A DNA stretch of 64,000 nt, taken from JAKZVK01 sp965261065. GTDB taxonomy: Bacteria > Acidobacteriota > Terriglobia > Bryobacterales > UBA6623. Below are positions 45,296 through 54,780 of the stretch, piece by piece (position 1 is the stretch's first letter; every line of letters begins with the position of its first letter). Under the pieces are notes generated by a model that worked only from the letters and a program-made list of their open reading frames with translations, made no database searches and was not told the origin of the DNA. The stretch lies in NCBI GenBank assembly GCA_965261065.1, contig OZ253444.1:248001-312000 (forward strand), given 5' to 3'. The position numbers and the translations under genes were made by a program.

Positions 45296-46237
45296 TCACC
45301 GCGCTTTTTTCAACCGGGAGCGCTCAATCCACCCCTCGGCATCAAGGCCCTCGGCTCGCGGTCGTTCGTCCTCGCGATCCATGCTGTGGCAAGTGCCGAC
45401 CGACGACGAGAAGGCGGCCGCGGGCGTCCAGGCGCCTTCGACCAGCCTTTCGATCGTGTGGGCGTCACGCTCCCGGTCGGCCCGCAGGCGCCACTGCGGT
45501 TCGCGGGGAATTAGGTGCTTAATCGGAATCGTGGGTGGGTCACTAGTGATGCCGCGGATGCTCCACGAGCGGCCGCCGTTCCGCGTCTCGTACAGCTCGA
45601 ACGGGTCGCCCTCGGAATTCAACCGCTCGATCACCAGAAAGCCGTGCTCGTCATCCTCGAAATCGAACGCGGCCACAACGCCCGAACGGTCGCTGTCCAC
45701 TGCCCACAACTCGTGTTTCCGCCAACGGCCGCCGCCATTCTCCGTGATCAGCAGGAACGGATCGGCCTCGGTGGTGAGCTCCCAGCGCTGTCCGGCGATC
45801 CAGCCATGGGCGCCGTCGGCGAAAAGGATTTGCTCGAGGCTGGCCCCCCGCATACGCTCGGCTGCTTCCCTCCAAGTGGCACCCTCGTCGTCACTCGCCA
45901 GCAAGATCGAGGTGACCGTGCCGCCCGAGGAGTGAATATTCCCGAGAGCGAAGACAGACTGGCCCGCCCCCCCCACAGCGACTAGAGCCAGGAACAACCG
46001 GCAGGGCGAGTCCTCGTTGCACACCACGCCGGCGTTGAGCAGATCTTCGTAATCGCACTCCAGAGGGACGACGATTGGTTCCCCTCGATAGACCAGTGCC
46101 GGTTTTTGGGCTTGGGCGGCGTCCGGCGCTTTGGCTGCGGTCTGCCCTAACGACGCTTGCGGCAAGACCCAGCCGGAGATGCACAGAACGTACACCCAGA
46201 GCCAAGCGCTTCGACATTGCATCGCGCGTCGTTGCAT
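45296..46237 (-). CDS. Secreted BNR/photosystem-stability-factor-like protein
   Basis: About 313 residues from ATG 46237 (an ATG at 46222 is also possible), with a signal peptide (LWVYVLCISGWVLPQASLG). Propeller-like repeats with the Asp-box pattern follow, such as SDDEGATWREA, TENGGGRWRKHE and TRNGGRSWSIRG. Such repeats occur in sialidase-like and photosystem II stability-factor-like propellers. No catalytic residues are identified. A cysteine pair lies near the N-terminus (CDYED, CNEDSPC). Function unknown. It is divergent from the PIG-L gene. Confidence 0.65.
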   Translation of the reverse strand: MQRRAMQCRSAWLWVYVLCISGWVLPQASLGQTAAKAPDAAQAQKPALVYRGEPIVVPLECDYEDLLNAGVVCNEDSPCRLFLALVAVGGAGQSVFALGNIHSSGGTVTSILLASDDEGATWREAAERMRGASLEQILFADGAHGWIAGQRWELTTEADPFLLITENGGGRWRKHELWAVDSDRSGVVAAFDFEDDEHGFLVIERLNSEGDPFELYETRNGGRSWSIRGITSDPPTIPIKHLIPREPQWRLRADRERDAHTIERLVEGAWTPAAAFSSSVGTCHSMDREDERPRAEGLDAEGWIERSRLKKAR

Positions 46238-46293
46238 CGCCGTCAACCTTCGGTTCCCTTTCCCTACGATACGATGGTCAGAAGGAAGATGGG

Positions 46294-48840
46294 GTGGGAA
46301 CAAAGATGGTAAGCAAGCAACACGTGCACACCGCACGTTGGGGTTCCGCCCTGCGTCTCTTCTCGGTAACCGTTCTCGCCCTGGCTCTCGCCCTGCCTGT
46401 ACCCGCGCAGGAAGGCGTCGTCTCCGGATCGGCCGAGCTGAAACAGACCCTCGATCGCCTCAATACTCTTGGCAGCCTCCTCATGCTCGGAGCGCACCCC
46501 GACGACGAACGCGAAACGATGATCGCCTACTTTGCCCGCGGACGGCGTTTGCGCGCGGCCTACCTCTCGGCCACACGCGGCGAGGGCGGCCAGAACCTGA
46601 TCGGGCCCGAGCAATCTGAATACCTGGGCGTCATTCGCACGCAAGAACTGCTGGCAGCCCGACGCTTCGACGGCGGCGAGCAATTCTTCACGCGCGCCAT
46701 CGACTTCGGCTACAGCAAATCTCCCGAGGAGACGCTCGCAAAATGGGGACGGGAGCGGGTCCTGGGCGACATGGTTCGCATCATTCGCCGCTTTCGGCCC
46801 GACGTGATCATCTCGCGCTTCGCCCCCGACGCCTCCAGCGGCCACGGCCATCACACGGCCGTGGGGCAGCTCGCTCCCGAGGTCTTCCAGGCCGCCGCTG
46901 ATCCCCATCGCTTTCCCGAGCAGATTCGCCAAGGCCTCAAACCCTGGCGGGCGACAAGGCTTTATTGGAGCCCGCCACTGTTCTCGCCCCGGCACGAACA
47001 AGAGCAGGCCCAACGCACCGACCGCATCCGCGTCAACACCGGCCTGTACGATCCGGTGCTGGGCCGCTCCTACGCCGAGTTGGGCGGGCTGGCGCGCAGC
47101 ATGCACCGCAGCCAGGGCATGGGCTCGTCCCAGCGCAAAGGCGACGCCCCCGCATTCTTCGGCCATGTCGCCGGGGATCCGGTCGAGCAGGATCTCTTCG
47201 AAGGCATCGACACCTCCTGGCAGCGCATCGCCGATGCCGGGGAAGTCGGCCGGATCCTAAGGCAGGCCCGCGACGAGTATCTCGTCGACAAGCCGGAGGC
47301 TATCCTGCCGCTGCTGTTTCGGGCCCACACCGCGATGGAGAAGCTCGACGACCCGTGGACCGATGTCAAGCGAAAGGAACTGGTCCGCGCCATCGAACTG
47401 GCCGCGGGCCTTTGGATCGACGCGGCGGCGAACGTCTGGAACGCGACTCCCGGCTCCCCAATCGAGCTGAGTCTTTCGGTGCTCAACCGTTCGCGCCACC
47501 CACTTACATGGTCGCGGGCCGAGGTGCGCGGAGCGACAAGAGCGGGCATTGACCCCGATTCAGGATCTCTCGTCTATAACAGGGTCTCTCAAGAACGGCT
47601 GACACTCAAGGTCCCGAGCGACGCACCGTACTCACACCCTTCGTGGCTGCGCCGCTCCGGACAGAACGCCTACTACGACCTGGACGACCCCGGCCTCATC
47701 GGCCTGCCCGAGTCTCCCCTGGCGCTGGCGGTCACTTTCTCGCTTCGAGACCAACACGGCGCCGAGGTGACAATCACGAAACCCGTCCTCTACCGCTGGG
47801 TCGACCGTGCGTTTGGAGAGCGGACCCGGCCGCTGGAAGTGGTACCCGCCGTGGCGGTCCATTTCTCACGCAACAATCTGATCTTCCCCGACACCGAGTC
47901 GCGAAAAGTCACGCTGCGAATCGTTTCGAATACCGATCACGCGGCCGGCCAAGCCTCGCTCGACGTGCCAACGGGGTGGAAGGCCATTCCGGACACCATC
48001 CCTTTCGAAGTAGAGCGGCGCGGGCAGGAGCTCAGCCTTCGCTTCAACCTCCAACCGCCGGCGACGACGTCAAGCGGCCGTGTTGTCGCGCGGCTCACCG
48101 TAGGGGACCGCGTGCTGTCGCGCGGGATGAAGATCATCGAGTACCCACACATCCCCACGCAGGTTGTGTTCCCCAAGGCGGAGATGCGGGTTGAACGCAC
48201 CAACGTGCGGCTGCTCTCGCAGCAAGTCGGCTACGTCATGGGCTCTGGCGACCGCATTCCCGAGGCCCTCGAACAGCTCGGCGCCACGGTCACGCTTCTC
48301 ACGAAGGACGATCTTGCCTCGGGCGATCTCGGCCGCTTCGACACCGTGATCCTGGGCATTCGGGCTGTGAGCACCCGGCCCGACGTGCCGGCTGCGCGCG
48401 AGCGCTTGCTGGGTTATGTGCACGATGGAGGCACGCTCGTCGTGCAGTACAACACGGTCTCGCGCCGCGGCGGTTCGCCCTCGACCCTCGCGCCGTACCC
48501 TCTCACGCCGTCAAGTGACCGCGTAAGCGTTGAGGACGCTCCTCTCCGGATGCTCGAGGCCGACCATGCCCTGCTCGCCGGGCCGAACCGCATCACGCCC
48601 GCCGACTTCGAGGGCTGGGTTCAGGAGCGCGGGCTCTACTTCATGAGCGAGTGGGATGAGCGCTACGATGCGTTGCTCGAATCGAACGACCCGGGCGAGC
48701 CTCCCCGGCGCGGCGGCTTGCTCTACGCGCGGCACGGCAAAGGCGTCTACATCTTCACGGGGTACTCCTGGTTCCGCCAACTACCTGCCGGAGTCCCCGG
48801 CGCCTACCGCCTGTTCGCCAACCTCGTCAGCGCGAAGTAG
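46294..48840 (+). CDS. Exported PIG-L/LmbE deacetylase-family protein, large form
   Basis: About 848 residues. The GTG at 46294 has an AAGGAAG ribosome site; ATG 46306 is the alternative. A signal peptide (VTVLALALALPVPAQ) precedes a PIG-L domain whose zinc motif is LGAHPDDE near residue 66, with GHGHH as the third ligand region. The long C-terminal part contains beta-sandwich segments and a glutamine-amidotransferase-like fold (FDTVILGIRAV and GTLVVQYN). Family members remove acetyl groups from amino sugars. This large exported form is common in Acidobacteriota and its substrate is unknown. Confidence 0.8.
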   Translation: MGTKMVSKQHVHTARWGSALRLFSVTVLALALALPVPAQEGVVSGSAELKQTLDRLNTLGSLLMLGAHPDDERETMIAYFARGRRLRAAYLSATRGEGGQNLIGPEQSEYLGVIRTQELLAARRFDGGEQFFTRAIDFGYSKSPEETLAKWGRERVLGDMVRIIRRFRPDVIISRFAPDASSGHGHHTAVGQLAPEVFQAAADPHRFPEQIRQGLKPWRATRLYWSPPLFSPRHEQEQAQRTDRIRVNTGLYDPVLGRSYAELGGLARSMHRSQGMGSSQRKGDAPAFFGHVAGDPVEQDLFEGIDTSWQRIADAGEVGRILRQARDEYLVDKPEAILPLLFRAHTAMEKLDDPWTDVKRKELVRAIELAAGLWIDAAANVWNATPGSPIELSLSVLNRSRHPLTWSRAEVRGATRAGIDPDSGSLVYNRVSQERLTLKVPSDAPYSHPSWLRRSGQNAYYDLDDPGLIGLPESPLALAVTFSLRDQHGAEVTITKPVLYRWVDRAFGERTRPLEVVPAVAVHFSRNNLIFPDTESRKVTLRIVSNTDHAAGQASLDVPTGWKAIPDTIPFEVERRGQELSLRFNLQPPATTSSGRVVARLTVGDRVLSRGMKIIEYPHIPTQVVFPKAEMRVERTNVRLLSQQVGYVMGSGDRIPEALEQLGATVTLLTKDDLASGDLGRFDTVILGIRAVSTRPDVPAARERLLGYVHDGGTLVVQYNTVSRRGGSPSTLAPYPLTPSSDRVSVEDAPLRMLEADHALLAGPNRITPADFEGWVQERGLYFMSEWDERYDALLESNDPGEPPRRGGLLYARHGKGVYIFTGYSWFRQLPAGVPGAYRLFANLVSAK

Positions 48841-48877
48841 GAAGTAGCACGTACGCCATGCTAGAATCGCCGCGTCG

Positions 48878-49678
48878 ATGACATCCAGCCACGCCAAGCC
48901 CAAGAAACTCAAGAAAAGGGTCTACGAAAAAGAGCTGGCCAAGCTGCAAGTCGAGCTGGTCAAGCAGCAGGAATTCATCAAAGCCAAGGGCCTGAAGGTT
49001 GTCGTGATCTTCGAGGGCCGCGATGCCGCCGGCAAAGGCGGCACCATCAAGCGCATCACCGAATCCCTTAACCCCCGCATCTGCCGTGTCGTGGCGCTCG
49101 GCAAACCGACCGAGCGCGAGCGGACCCAGTGGTACTTCCAGCGCTACGTGCCGCACCTGCCGGCTGCCGGCGAGATGGTCCTTTTCGACCGCAGTTGGTA
49201 CAACCGCACTGGTGTCGAACGGGTGATGGGTTACTGCACCGACGACGAGTACGAGGAGTTCATGCGCTCCTGCCCCGAGTTCGAGCGCACGCTGATTCGC
49301 TCAGGGATCATCCTCGTCAAGTACTGGTTCTCGGTCAGCGACGAGGAGCAGGAGCGCCGCTTTCAGGCCCGTATCAAGCAGCCGACCAAGCGTTGGAAAC
49401 TGAGCCCCATGGATATCGAGTCTCGCGCCCGCTGGGTGGAGTACTCCAAGGCGAAGGACAAGATGTTCGCCTACACCGACATCAAGCAGGCGCCCTGGTA
49501 CGTCGTGGACGCCGAAGACAAGGGCCGCGCCCGCCTCAACTGCATCTCCCATCTGCTGAGCATGATTCCCTACGAGGATCTCACTCCCGAGTCGGTCAAG
49601 CTGCCCAAGCGCCAGAAGGACGGCAGCTATGTTCGCCCGCCGGTCGAGGACCAGACGTTCATCCCCGAGGTCTTCTAA
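48878..49678 (+). CDS. ppk2: Polyphosphate kinase 2 family protein
   Basis: This 266-residue single-domain PPK2 has Walker A GRDAAGKGG (residues 47-55), the lid region GKPTERERTQWYFQRY and Walker B FDRSWYNRTGVE (Asp104). The length and lone domain fit the class that transfers phosphate between polyphosphate and nucleoside diphosphates, or makes AMP into ADP; class cannot be set by eye. It reads after the PIG-L gene with a 37-bp gap. With the nearby polyphosphate glucokinase it points to active polyphosphate use. Confidence 0.9.
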   Translation: MTSSHAKPKKLKKRVYEKELAKLQVELVKQQEFIKAKGLKVVVIFEGRDAAGKGGTIKRITESLNPRICRVVALGKPTERERTQWYFQRYVPHLPAAGEMVLFDRSWYNRTGVERVMGYCTDDEYEEFMRSCPEFERTLIRSGIILVKYWFSVSDEEQERRFQARIKQPTKRWKLSPMDIESRARWVEYSKAKDKMFAYTDIKQAPWYVVDAEDKGRARLNCISHLLSMIPYEDLTPESVKLPKRQKDGSYVRPPVEDQTFIPEVF

Positions 49679-49696
49679 TCCGGGCCAACCCGGGGG

Positions 49697-51139
49697 CTAA
49701 CCTTTGATCACACCCATCGGACGCAGCCGCGCCACCTTCTTGGCCAACCCGGCATTGTGGACCACCTCAATGACCTCATCGACGTCCTTGTAGGCCTCGG
49801 GCACCTCTTCGAGAATCCCCTTCTTCGACTCGCTACGCACAATAATACCGGCCTTCTCGAGGTCCTTCACAACACGATTCACATCGCGGCCCTTCTTGGC
49901 CGCCGTCCGGCTCAGCAGCCGCCCCGCACCGTGGCATACCGTGCCGAAGGTTTCCTCGACCGACCCCGGCTGCCCCGCAAGCACCCACGACGCCGTTCCC
50001 ATACTCCCGGGGATGAACACCGGCTGCCCCACGCCGCGATACGCTTCGGTCACCTCTCTGTGCCCGGGCGGAAAGGCCCGCGTCGCCCCCTTGCGGTGAA
50101 CCAATACTTCGCGGGTTGTGCCGTCGACCGTATAGCGCTCTTGCTTCGCGATGTTGTGGCAGACGTCATAGATAAGGTCGAGCCGTACATCGGGACCGAA
50201 CGTCTTCTGGAACGCCTGCCGGAGAAAATGGGTGATGCCTTGGCGGTTGGCCCAGGCATAGTTGGCCGCCGCACGCATGGCGGAGAGGTAGTTTTGCCCT
50301 TCCGGTGATTGAATCGGCACGCAGGCAAGCTGGCGGTCACGCATCTCGATGCCGTACTTCTTCATGCCCGCGCCCATGTCTCTCAGTGAATCCGTACATA
50401 CTTGATGGCCCAGACCGCGCGAGCCTGAGTGGATCAACACGACCACCTGGCCGGTGTGCAGCCCGAACGCCCGCGCCGCCTCTTCGTCGTGGATCTGCTG
50501 TACGAACTGGATCTCGAGGAAGTGATTACCGCTACCGAGAGTGCCAAGCTGCGGCCGTCCTCGCTCCTTGGCGCGGTCGGAGACCTTACCGGGGTCGGCA
50601 TCCGGAAGAGCCCCGGCGGCCTCGGCGAACTCGGCGTCGCGCGGCTCGCCATAGCCGTGGCGCACCATCCAACCCGACCCTTGTGTAAGGACGTCGTCGA
50701 GTTCGTTGAGGTTGATCTTGACGAAGCCCGAACCGCCGGTACCGCAGGGTACGTCGCGGAAGATTTGATTCACCAACTCCCGCAGGCGGGTGCGCACCTC
50801 GGCGCGATTGAGGGTCGAGCCCACCAGGCGGACGCCGCAGTTGATGTCGAAACCCACGCCTCCGGGTGACACCACCCCCTCTTCGAAATCGGTTGCCGCC
50901 ACGCCCCCGATCGGGAACCCGTAGCCCTGGTGGATGTCCGGCATCGCCAAGCTCGGCCCGACGATCCCCGGTAGCGACGCGACATTCGCCGCCTGCTCCA
51001 ACGAGCGGTCTTTGACGACCTTCTCGATGATCGACTTGCTGGCATAGACCATCACGTCCGTCCGCATGCCGAGCCGCTCGTCGCGCGGAATGCGCCAACG
51101 CCAATCGTCGATCTGTTCCAATCGATGCGCGAGGCTCAT
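49697..51139 (-). CDS. rtcB: RNA-splicing ligase RtcB
   Basis: This 480-residue RtcB has the typical motifs. AMPDIHQGYGFPIGGVAA and VGFDINCGVRL carry metal ligands. LGTLGSGNHFLE, VLIHSGSRGLGHQ and YDVCHNIAKQE follow, and VCHGAGRLLSR bears the histidine that is guanylylated. It joins 2',3'-cyclic phosphate or 3'-phosphate RNA ends to 5'-OH ends using GTP and Mn. Its start overlaps the stop of the upstream archease gene (ATGA), the usual pairing, but that archease is damaged. Confidence 0.94.
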   Translation of the reverse strand: MSLAHRLEQIDDWRWRIPRDERLGMRTDVMVYASKSIIEKVVKDRSLEQAANVASLPGIVGPSLAMPDIHQGYGFPIGGVAATDFEEGVVSPGGVGFDINCGVRLVGSTLNRAEVRTRLRELVNQIFRDVPCGTGGSGFVKINLNELDDVLTQGSGWMVRHGYGEPRDAEFAEAAGALPDADPGKVSDRAKERGRPQLGTLGSGNHFLEIQFVQQIHDEEAARAFGLHTGQVVVLIHSGSRGLGHQVCTDSLRDMGAGMKKYGIEMRDRQLACVPIQSPEGQNYLSAMRAAANYAWANRQGITHFLRQAFQKTFGPDVRLDLIYDVCHNIAKQERYTVDGTTREVLVHRKGATRAFPPGHREVTEAYRGVGQPVFIPGSMGTASWVLAGQPGSVEETFGTVCHGAGRLLSRTAAKKGRDVNRVVKDLEKAGIIVRSESKKGILEEVPEAYKDVDEVIEVVHNAGLAKKVARLRPMGVIKG

Positions 51140-51576
51140 ATATCCAGATAGACTTCAGTTTCCCAACGGCCGTTTTTTTCGACTACCTTCAACTGATGAT
51201 AGGTGACGGCCTTGATAATCAACTCCCAAGGATGCCGGCGCGGATCGCGGGGCTCGCCGAACAGACGCGCGCGCAGGCCCTTCGAGCTGATCTCGTCGAC
51301 CACGAAACGCCGCCCTGCGAACCGTGAGGCGTCGAACAGGTAGAGCACCTCGCTCAACCAATCGACCATGAGTGATTCGTAGTCCTCGGCGTTCAGCTCG
51401 ACGGGCAGTTCCTCGCGCTCGTCGATGGAGTCCGTCTCGGCGGCGATGGCCATCATCGCGAGCGCCGCGTTCTGGAAAAGCTCGGCGGGGCTCGCCCCCG
51501 GGCGCGGGCGGCGGTCAAACGCAACCGCGGCGCGGCTGGGATCGATCGGATGACCGTCGACGAACTCGAAGTTCAT
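51136..51576 (-). pseudogene. Archease, 5' end replaced by group II intron sequence
   Basis: From about 51494 downstream the frame encodes a good archease: SPAELFQNAALAMMAI, ELNAEDYESLMVDWLSEVLYLFD, GLRARLFGEP and IIKAVTYHQLKV. The expected first 25 or so residues with the HTAD motif are missing. In their place the frame runs through the antisense of a reverse-transcriptase gene, giving an artificial start at 51576 (MNFEFVDGHP). Archease stimulates RtcB turnover and metal loading. Loss of its first strand, with a conserved acidic residue, should impair or abolish it. It may still be translated as a chimera. Confidence 0.7.
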
Positions 51577-52030
51577 TGGCGGCGCCACGGTGCGAAGATG
51601 CGGGCGAAACTCGTGGCCGGGCGCTGGACGCCGAGCCCCGTGAGGCGGGTGGACATCCCGAAGCCGAACGGGGGGACGCGCCGGCTCGGCATCCCGACGG
51701 TGATGGATCGGGTGGTGCAGCAAGCCTTGCTGCAAGTGTTGCAACCGATTTTCGATCCGCGGTTCAGCGAGTCAAGCTACGGTTTTCGTCCGAGGCGCAG
51801 CGCGCACGACGCCGTCCGAGCGGCGCAAGAATACGTCCGCGAGGGCAAGGACTGGGTGGTGGATATTGACATCGCGCAGTTCTTCGACCACGTCAACCAC
51901 GACATTCTGATGCAACGGATCGCGGAAGTGATTCGGGACAAGAGAGTGCTGCGGTTGATCGGGCGGTTGGAGTGCACCCAAGAAGTGAGACACGAAGTTA
52001 AGGGGCCGAATACAGTGAAGGGAGAGAGGT

Positions 52031-52414
52031 ATGGATTTGGCCCGACGAGTGTACAGCCGCGAACTCAAGGTAGCGGCGATGCGAGACATTGACGCCGGAC
52101 GTACCATCGGCGAGGTGGCGCGCCAGCGCGAGCTGAGCCCCAAACTGTTGGAGCGCTGGCGCGGCGAATGGCGCGCGCGGGGCGAGTTGGCTTTCCCCGG
52201 CCAAGGGCGGCAGGGCGTGTCCCACGCCGTGGATCAGCCGCAGCGGATCGCCGAGCTGGAGCGCAAGATCGGCCAGCTGACGATGGAGAACGACTTCTTA
52301 AAAAAAGCCTGCGAGCATTTCAGGGATCATCACCCGCCCGCCGTCGTCAGTGGCGAGGTTGCCTGTTGGAAGAAATCCGGCAAGCGGCCGAGAAAGGACA
52401 GTGGCAGGCCGTGA
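52031..52414 (+). CDS. IS3-family transposase OrfA
   Basis: This 127-residue frame has the helix-turn-helix region YSRELKVAAMRDIDAGRTIGE, PKLLERWRGEW, and the zipper RIAELERKIGQLTMENDFLKKA. An A7 run at 52300-52306 in TTA AAA AAA GCC allows a -1 slip into OrfB. The residues beyond the slip are probably not conserved. Confidence 0.85.
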   Translation: MDLARRVYSRELKVAAMRDIDAGRTIGEVARQRELSPKLLERWRGEWRARGELAFPGQGRQGVSHAVDQPQRIAELERKIGQLTMENDFLKKACEHFRDHHPPAVVSGEVACWKKSGKRPRKDSGRP

Positions 52415-53223
52415 ACGCACTGTGTCAGATGACCGGTCTGAGTCGCGCGAGTTACTATCGCTGGCGCGCGCAGTCACGCCGCGATGCGGCCGAGATGAAG
52501 CTGCGCGAGGCCCTGCAGCGCACCGCCCTGGCGTTTCCCACGTATGGCTACCGCAGAATCACGGCCGAGTTGAAGCGACGCGGCTTCGCGGTGAACCACA
52601 AACGAGTTCTGCGTCTGATGCGCGAAGACAACTTGCTTTGTTGGCGGCGCAAGTCCTTCCGGGTCACGACCGATTCACGCCATGGCTGGGCGGTCTATCC
52701 GAACCTCGCCGCGGCGATAACACCGAGCGCGGTCAACCAGTTATGGGTCGCCGATCTCACCTACATCCGGCTGCGGGGAGAGTTCGTCTACCTGGCGGTG
52801 CTGTTGGACGCCTATTCGCGGCGGGTGATTGGCTGGGCCTTGGGCCGCACGTTGCGAGCCGAGTTGACCCTGGCCGCCTTGCGCATGGCGCTGGGGCAGC
52901 GTGAGCCGGCGCTGGGGTTGGTGCATCATTCCGATCGCGGCGTACAGTATGCCTGTGGAGCCTATACGGACTTGCTCCACCAGCACGGCCTCCAGATCAG
53001 CATGAGCCGCAAGGGCAATCCCTACGACAACGCCCAGGCGGAGAGCTTCATGAAGACTCTCAAGTATGAGGAGGTCTATCGAACCGAATACCGAGACTTG
53101 GCCGAGGCCCACGTCTCAATCCACGAGTTCATCGAACGCGTGTACAACGAAAGACGGCTCCACTCGGCGCTGGGGTATGTACCCCCGGTCGAGTTCGAGC
53201 AGTCTGCGGAGCCCGTGCAGTGA
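52300..53223 (+). CDS. IS3-family transposase OrfB (made by -1 frameshift)
   Basis: In the -1 frame from the A7 run the protein reads through HTH_21 (FPTYGYRRITAELKRRG) and the rve core. The DDE triad lies in WVADLTYIR, HHSDRGVQYA and NAQAESFMKTLKYE. The end matches family length. The open frame extends further 5' than the slip site, but that part is out of phase with OrfA and not conserved. Confidence 0.85.
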   Translation, partial: KKSLRAFQGSSPARRRQWRGCLLEEIRQAAEKGQWQAVNALCQMTGLSRASYYRWRAQSRRDAAEMKLREALQRTALAFPTYGYRRITAELKRRGFAVNHKRVLRLMREDNLLCWRRKSFRVTTDSRHGWAVYPNLAAAITPSAVNQLWVADLTYIRLRGEFVYLAVLLDAYSRRVIGWALGRTLRAELTLAALRMALGQREPALGLVHHSDRGVQYACGAYTDLLHQHGLQISMSRKGNPYDNAQAESFMKTLKYEEVYRTEYRDLAEAHVSIHEFIERVYNERRLHSALGYVPPVEFEQSAEPVQ

Positions 53224-54234
53224 GATCGCTTGGCAACGAGGAGCTTGGCTGGGGGCTCTGCCCCCAGACCCCCGGGATTGATCGCTTTGCGGCCAGAATG
53301 AATGGGAGGCGGCACGGGCCGCCTCCGGCCATTCCGGCGGCTGAGTCAGCGCTCGGGTTGCGTCCCCGCAGAGCCCTATCCTCCGCTCAGCTATTCTCAG
53401 AGTGGATCACATCAACCCCGCCGTGCAACAGGATTGCAGCGAACGGCGACTACCCCCTTAACTGCCTGTCTCACGATTGGGGTTCACTTCAGGTATTTAC
53501 GGGCCGGGGTGATGGCGGCGGGGGTGGTGGTACGCAGCGAGGAGGGCACGCCGCAAGGCGGGCCGCTGTCTCCGTTGCTGGCGAACCTCTACCTGGATGC
53601 GCTGGATCGGGAACTGGAGAACCGCGGGCTGAGCTTTTGCCGTTATGCCGACGACTGCAACATTTATGTGGGCAGCGAGGCGGCGGCGAAGCGAGTGTTG
53701 GCGGGGATCGGGGACTGGATCGAGAGGCATCTGCGTTTGCGAGTGAACCGTGCCAAGAGCGGGGCAGGGAGGCCTTGGGAGCGGAAGTTTCTGGGGTTTC
53801 GCATCAACCGCAAAGGGCAGCGAGAAGTGGCGCCGCAGAGTGTGGAGCGATTCAAACAGAAGGTGCGAGAGATTTGGCGCAGTGGTCGCAGTGTCACGAG
53901 TCGGGCGTTACGCGACGAGTGGCGGCGATACGTGGTGGGCTGGTGGGGATAGTACCGGCTGGCCCAGCAGCGTCGGAATGTCTTTCGGCTGGAAGGTTGG
54001 ATCCGGCGACACAGGCGGAAGTGCTTTTGGCTGCGTTGGCACAAGAAGCGCGGCCGCCAGAGAGCGTTACGGCGGCTGGGGGTGGGCGAAGGGCTGCTGC
54101 GTGTAGTCGCGACGCGTCGTGGAGCGTGGAGTATGGCGCATCATGTGTGGTTGCACACGGGGCTGTCGAACGCCATTCTGAGACGCTACGGGTTGGTGGT
54201 GCCATCGAATCTTGCGGCGTGCAGGTAAGGTCGC

Positions 54235-54318
54235 TGGATCCAACCGCCGGATACGGAAAACCGTATGTCCGGTGGTGTGGGAGGGTGCCGGGGCGCAATC
54301 CCCGTCACCCGACCCGAT
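54235..54318 (+). ncRNA. Group II intron domain V and VI, 3' intron end
   Basis: After the maturase stop, ACCGCCGGATACGGAAAACC through GTATGTCCGGTGGT forms the domain V hairpin, with stem CCGGATACGG against CCGTATGTCCGG and an AAAA loop. A second hairpin (GGGTGCCGGGG with CCCCGTCACCC) fits domain VI. The intron's 3' boundary is therefore near 54318, just before the queF end. Confidence 0.7.
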
Positions 54319-54329
54319 CTATCTGGCTC

Positions 54330-54746
54330 TTACGTTTCTGCCCGCTGCTCGGCTTCGACAGTTGACCGTAGGCCGCCGCGAGGCGTGAACTCGCCTTCGA
54401 CGCGCACCCAGACGGGGTCGATGGCGTCGACAACGTCTTTCAGGAAGCGGTTCACAACATTTTCGTAGAAGATACCGAGATCGCGGTAGGCCAGGGCGTA
54501 GTGCTTCAGAGACTTCAGCTCGACACACAGCTCGGCGGGTTCGTACTCGAGAGTCAGCTTGCCGAAGTCGGGCAAGCCGGTCTTGGGGCACACGGAGGTG
54601 AACTCCGGAATCTCGACCTTGATACGGTAGCCCCTGAATTGATTCGGCCAGGTTTCAAGGGCCGGCAGCTCGGCGTCGAGGCCGGCCTTGGCGTGCTCTA
54701 CGGTATAGTCGGACAACTTTCTGCTCCCGGGCATCGGGCACGGCAT
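54330..54746 (-). CDS. queF: NADPH-dependent 7-cyano-7-deazaguanine reductase
   Basis: This 138-residue unimodular QueF has the catalytic Cys53 in TSVCPKTGLPDFG and the acid Asp60. The QueF motif ELKSLKHYALAYRDLGIFYENV follows. The family pattern WVRVEGEFTPRGGL is near the end. It reduces preQ0 to preQ1 in queuosine synthesis. ATG codons at 54746 and 54734 are possible starts. The intron's 3' end lies 12 bp beyond its stop, so the gene itself is untouched. Confidence 0.9.
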   Translation of the reverse strand: MPCPMPGSRKLSDYTVEHAKAGLDAELPALETWPNQFRGYRIKVEIPEFTSVCPKTGLPDFGKLTLEYEPAELCVELKSLKHYALAYRDLGIFYENVVNRFLKDVVDAIDPVWVRVEGEFTPRGGLRSTVEAEQRAET

Positions 54747-54780
54747 GCCGTGCTCCTGCGCTGCGGCGCGCGAACGTGTC

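Larger units (their letters stand above)
51968..53491. mobile_element. Complete IS3-family element, 1.52 kb
   Basis: Imperfect 38-bp inverted repeats start TGGAGTGCACCC (left) and TGAAGTGAACCC (right, complement strand), both ending inward at GTTAAGGGG. The outer TG and CA match IS3. A 3-bp target duplication GGT is seen at 51965-51967 and 53492-53494. Both transposase frames are intact. Confidence 0.88.
51502..54228 (+). pseudogene. ltrA: Group II intron reverse transcriptase/maturase, interrupted
   Basis: The left part (51502-51967) reads AVKRNRGAAGIDRMTVDEL, PKPNGGTRRLGIPTVMDRVVQQ, FSESSYGFRP and WVVDIDIAQFFDHVNHD. The right part (53492 on) continues YLRAGVMAAGVVV, GTPQGGPLSPLLANLYLD and FCRYADDCNIYV with the YADD catalytic motif, then the maturase region. 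Deleting the IS3 with one 3-bp target copy joins the halves in frame. A further TAG at 53950-53952 interrupts the maturase part before YRLAQQRRNVFRLEGWIRR. Both lesions show it is inactive. Confidence 0.8.
51502..54318 (+). mobile_element. Group II intron remnant, 5'-truncated and split by an IS3 element
   Basis: Reverse-transcriptase coding sequence begins abruptly at about 51502 inside the archease gene. It is interrupted at 51967/53492 by a complete IS3 element and ends at 54228, followed by domain V/VI-like RNA. The 5' part of the intron and the first 60 or so residues of its protein are missing, so it cannot splice or move. Confidence 0.75.

Noticed and set aside
51502..54228. Diversity-generating retroelement or retron
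   Set aside because: The reverse transcriptase is followed by a domain V/VI-like RNA and has maturase sequence, so it is a group II intron. No template/variable repeat pair was found near it or near the distant FGE-type pseudogene.
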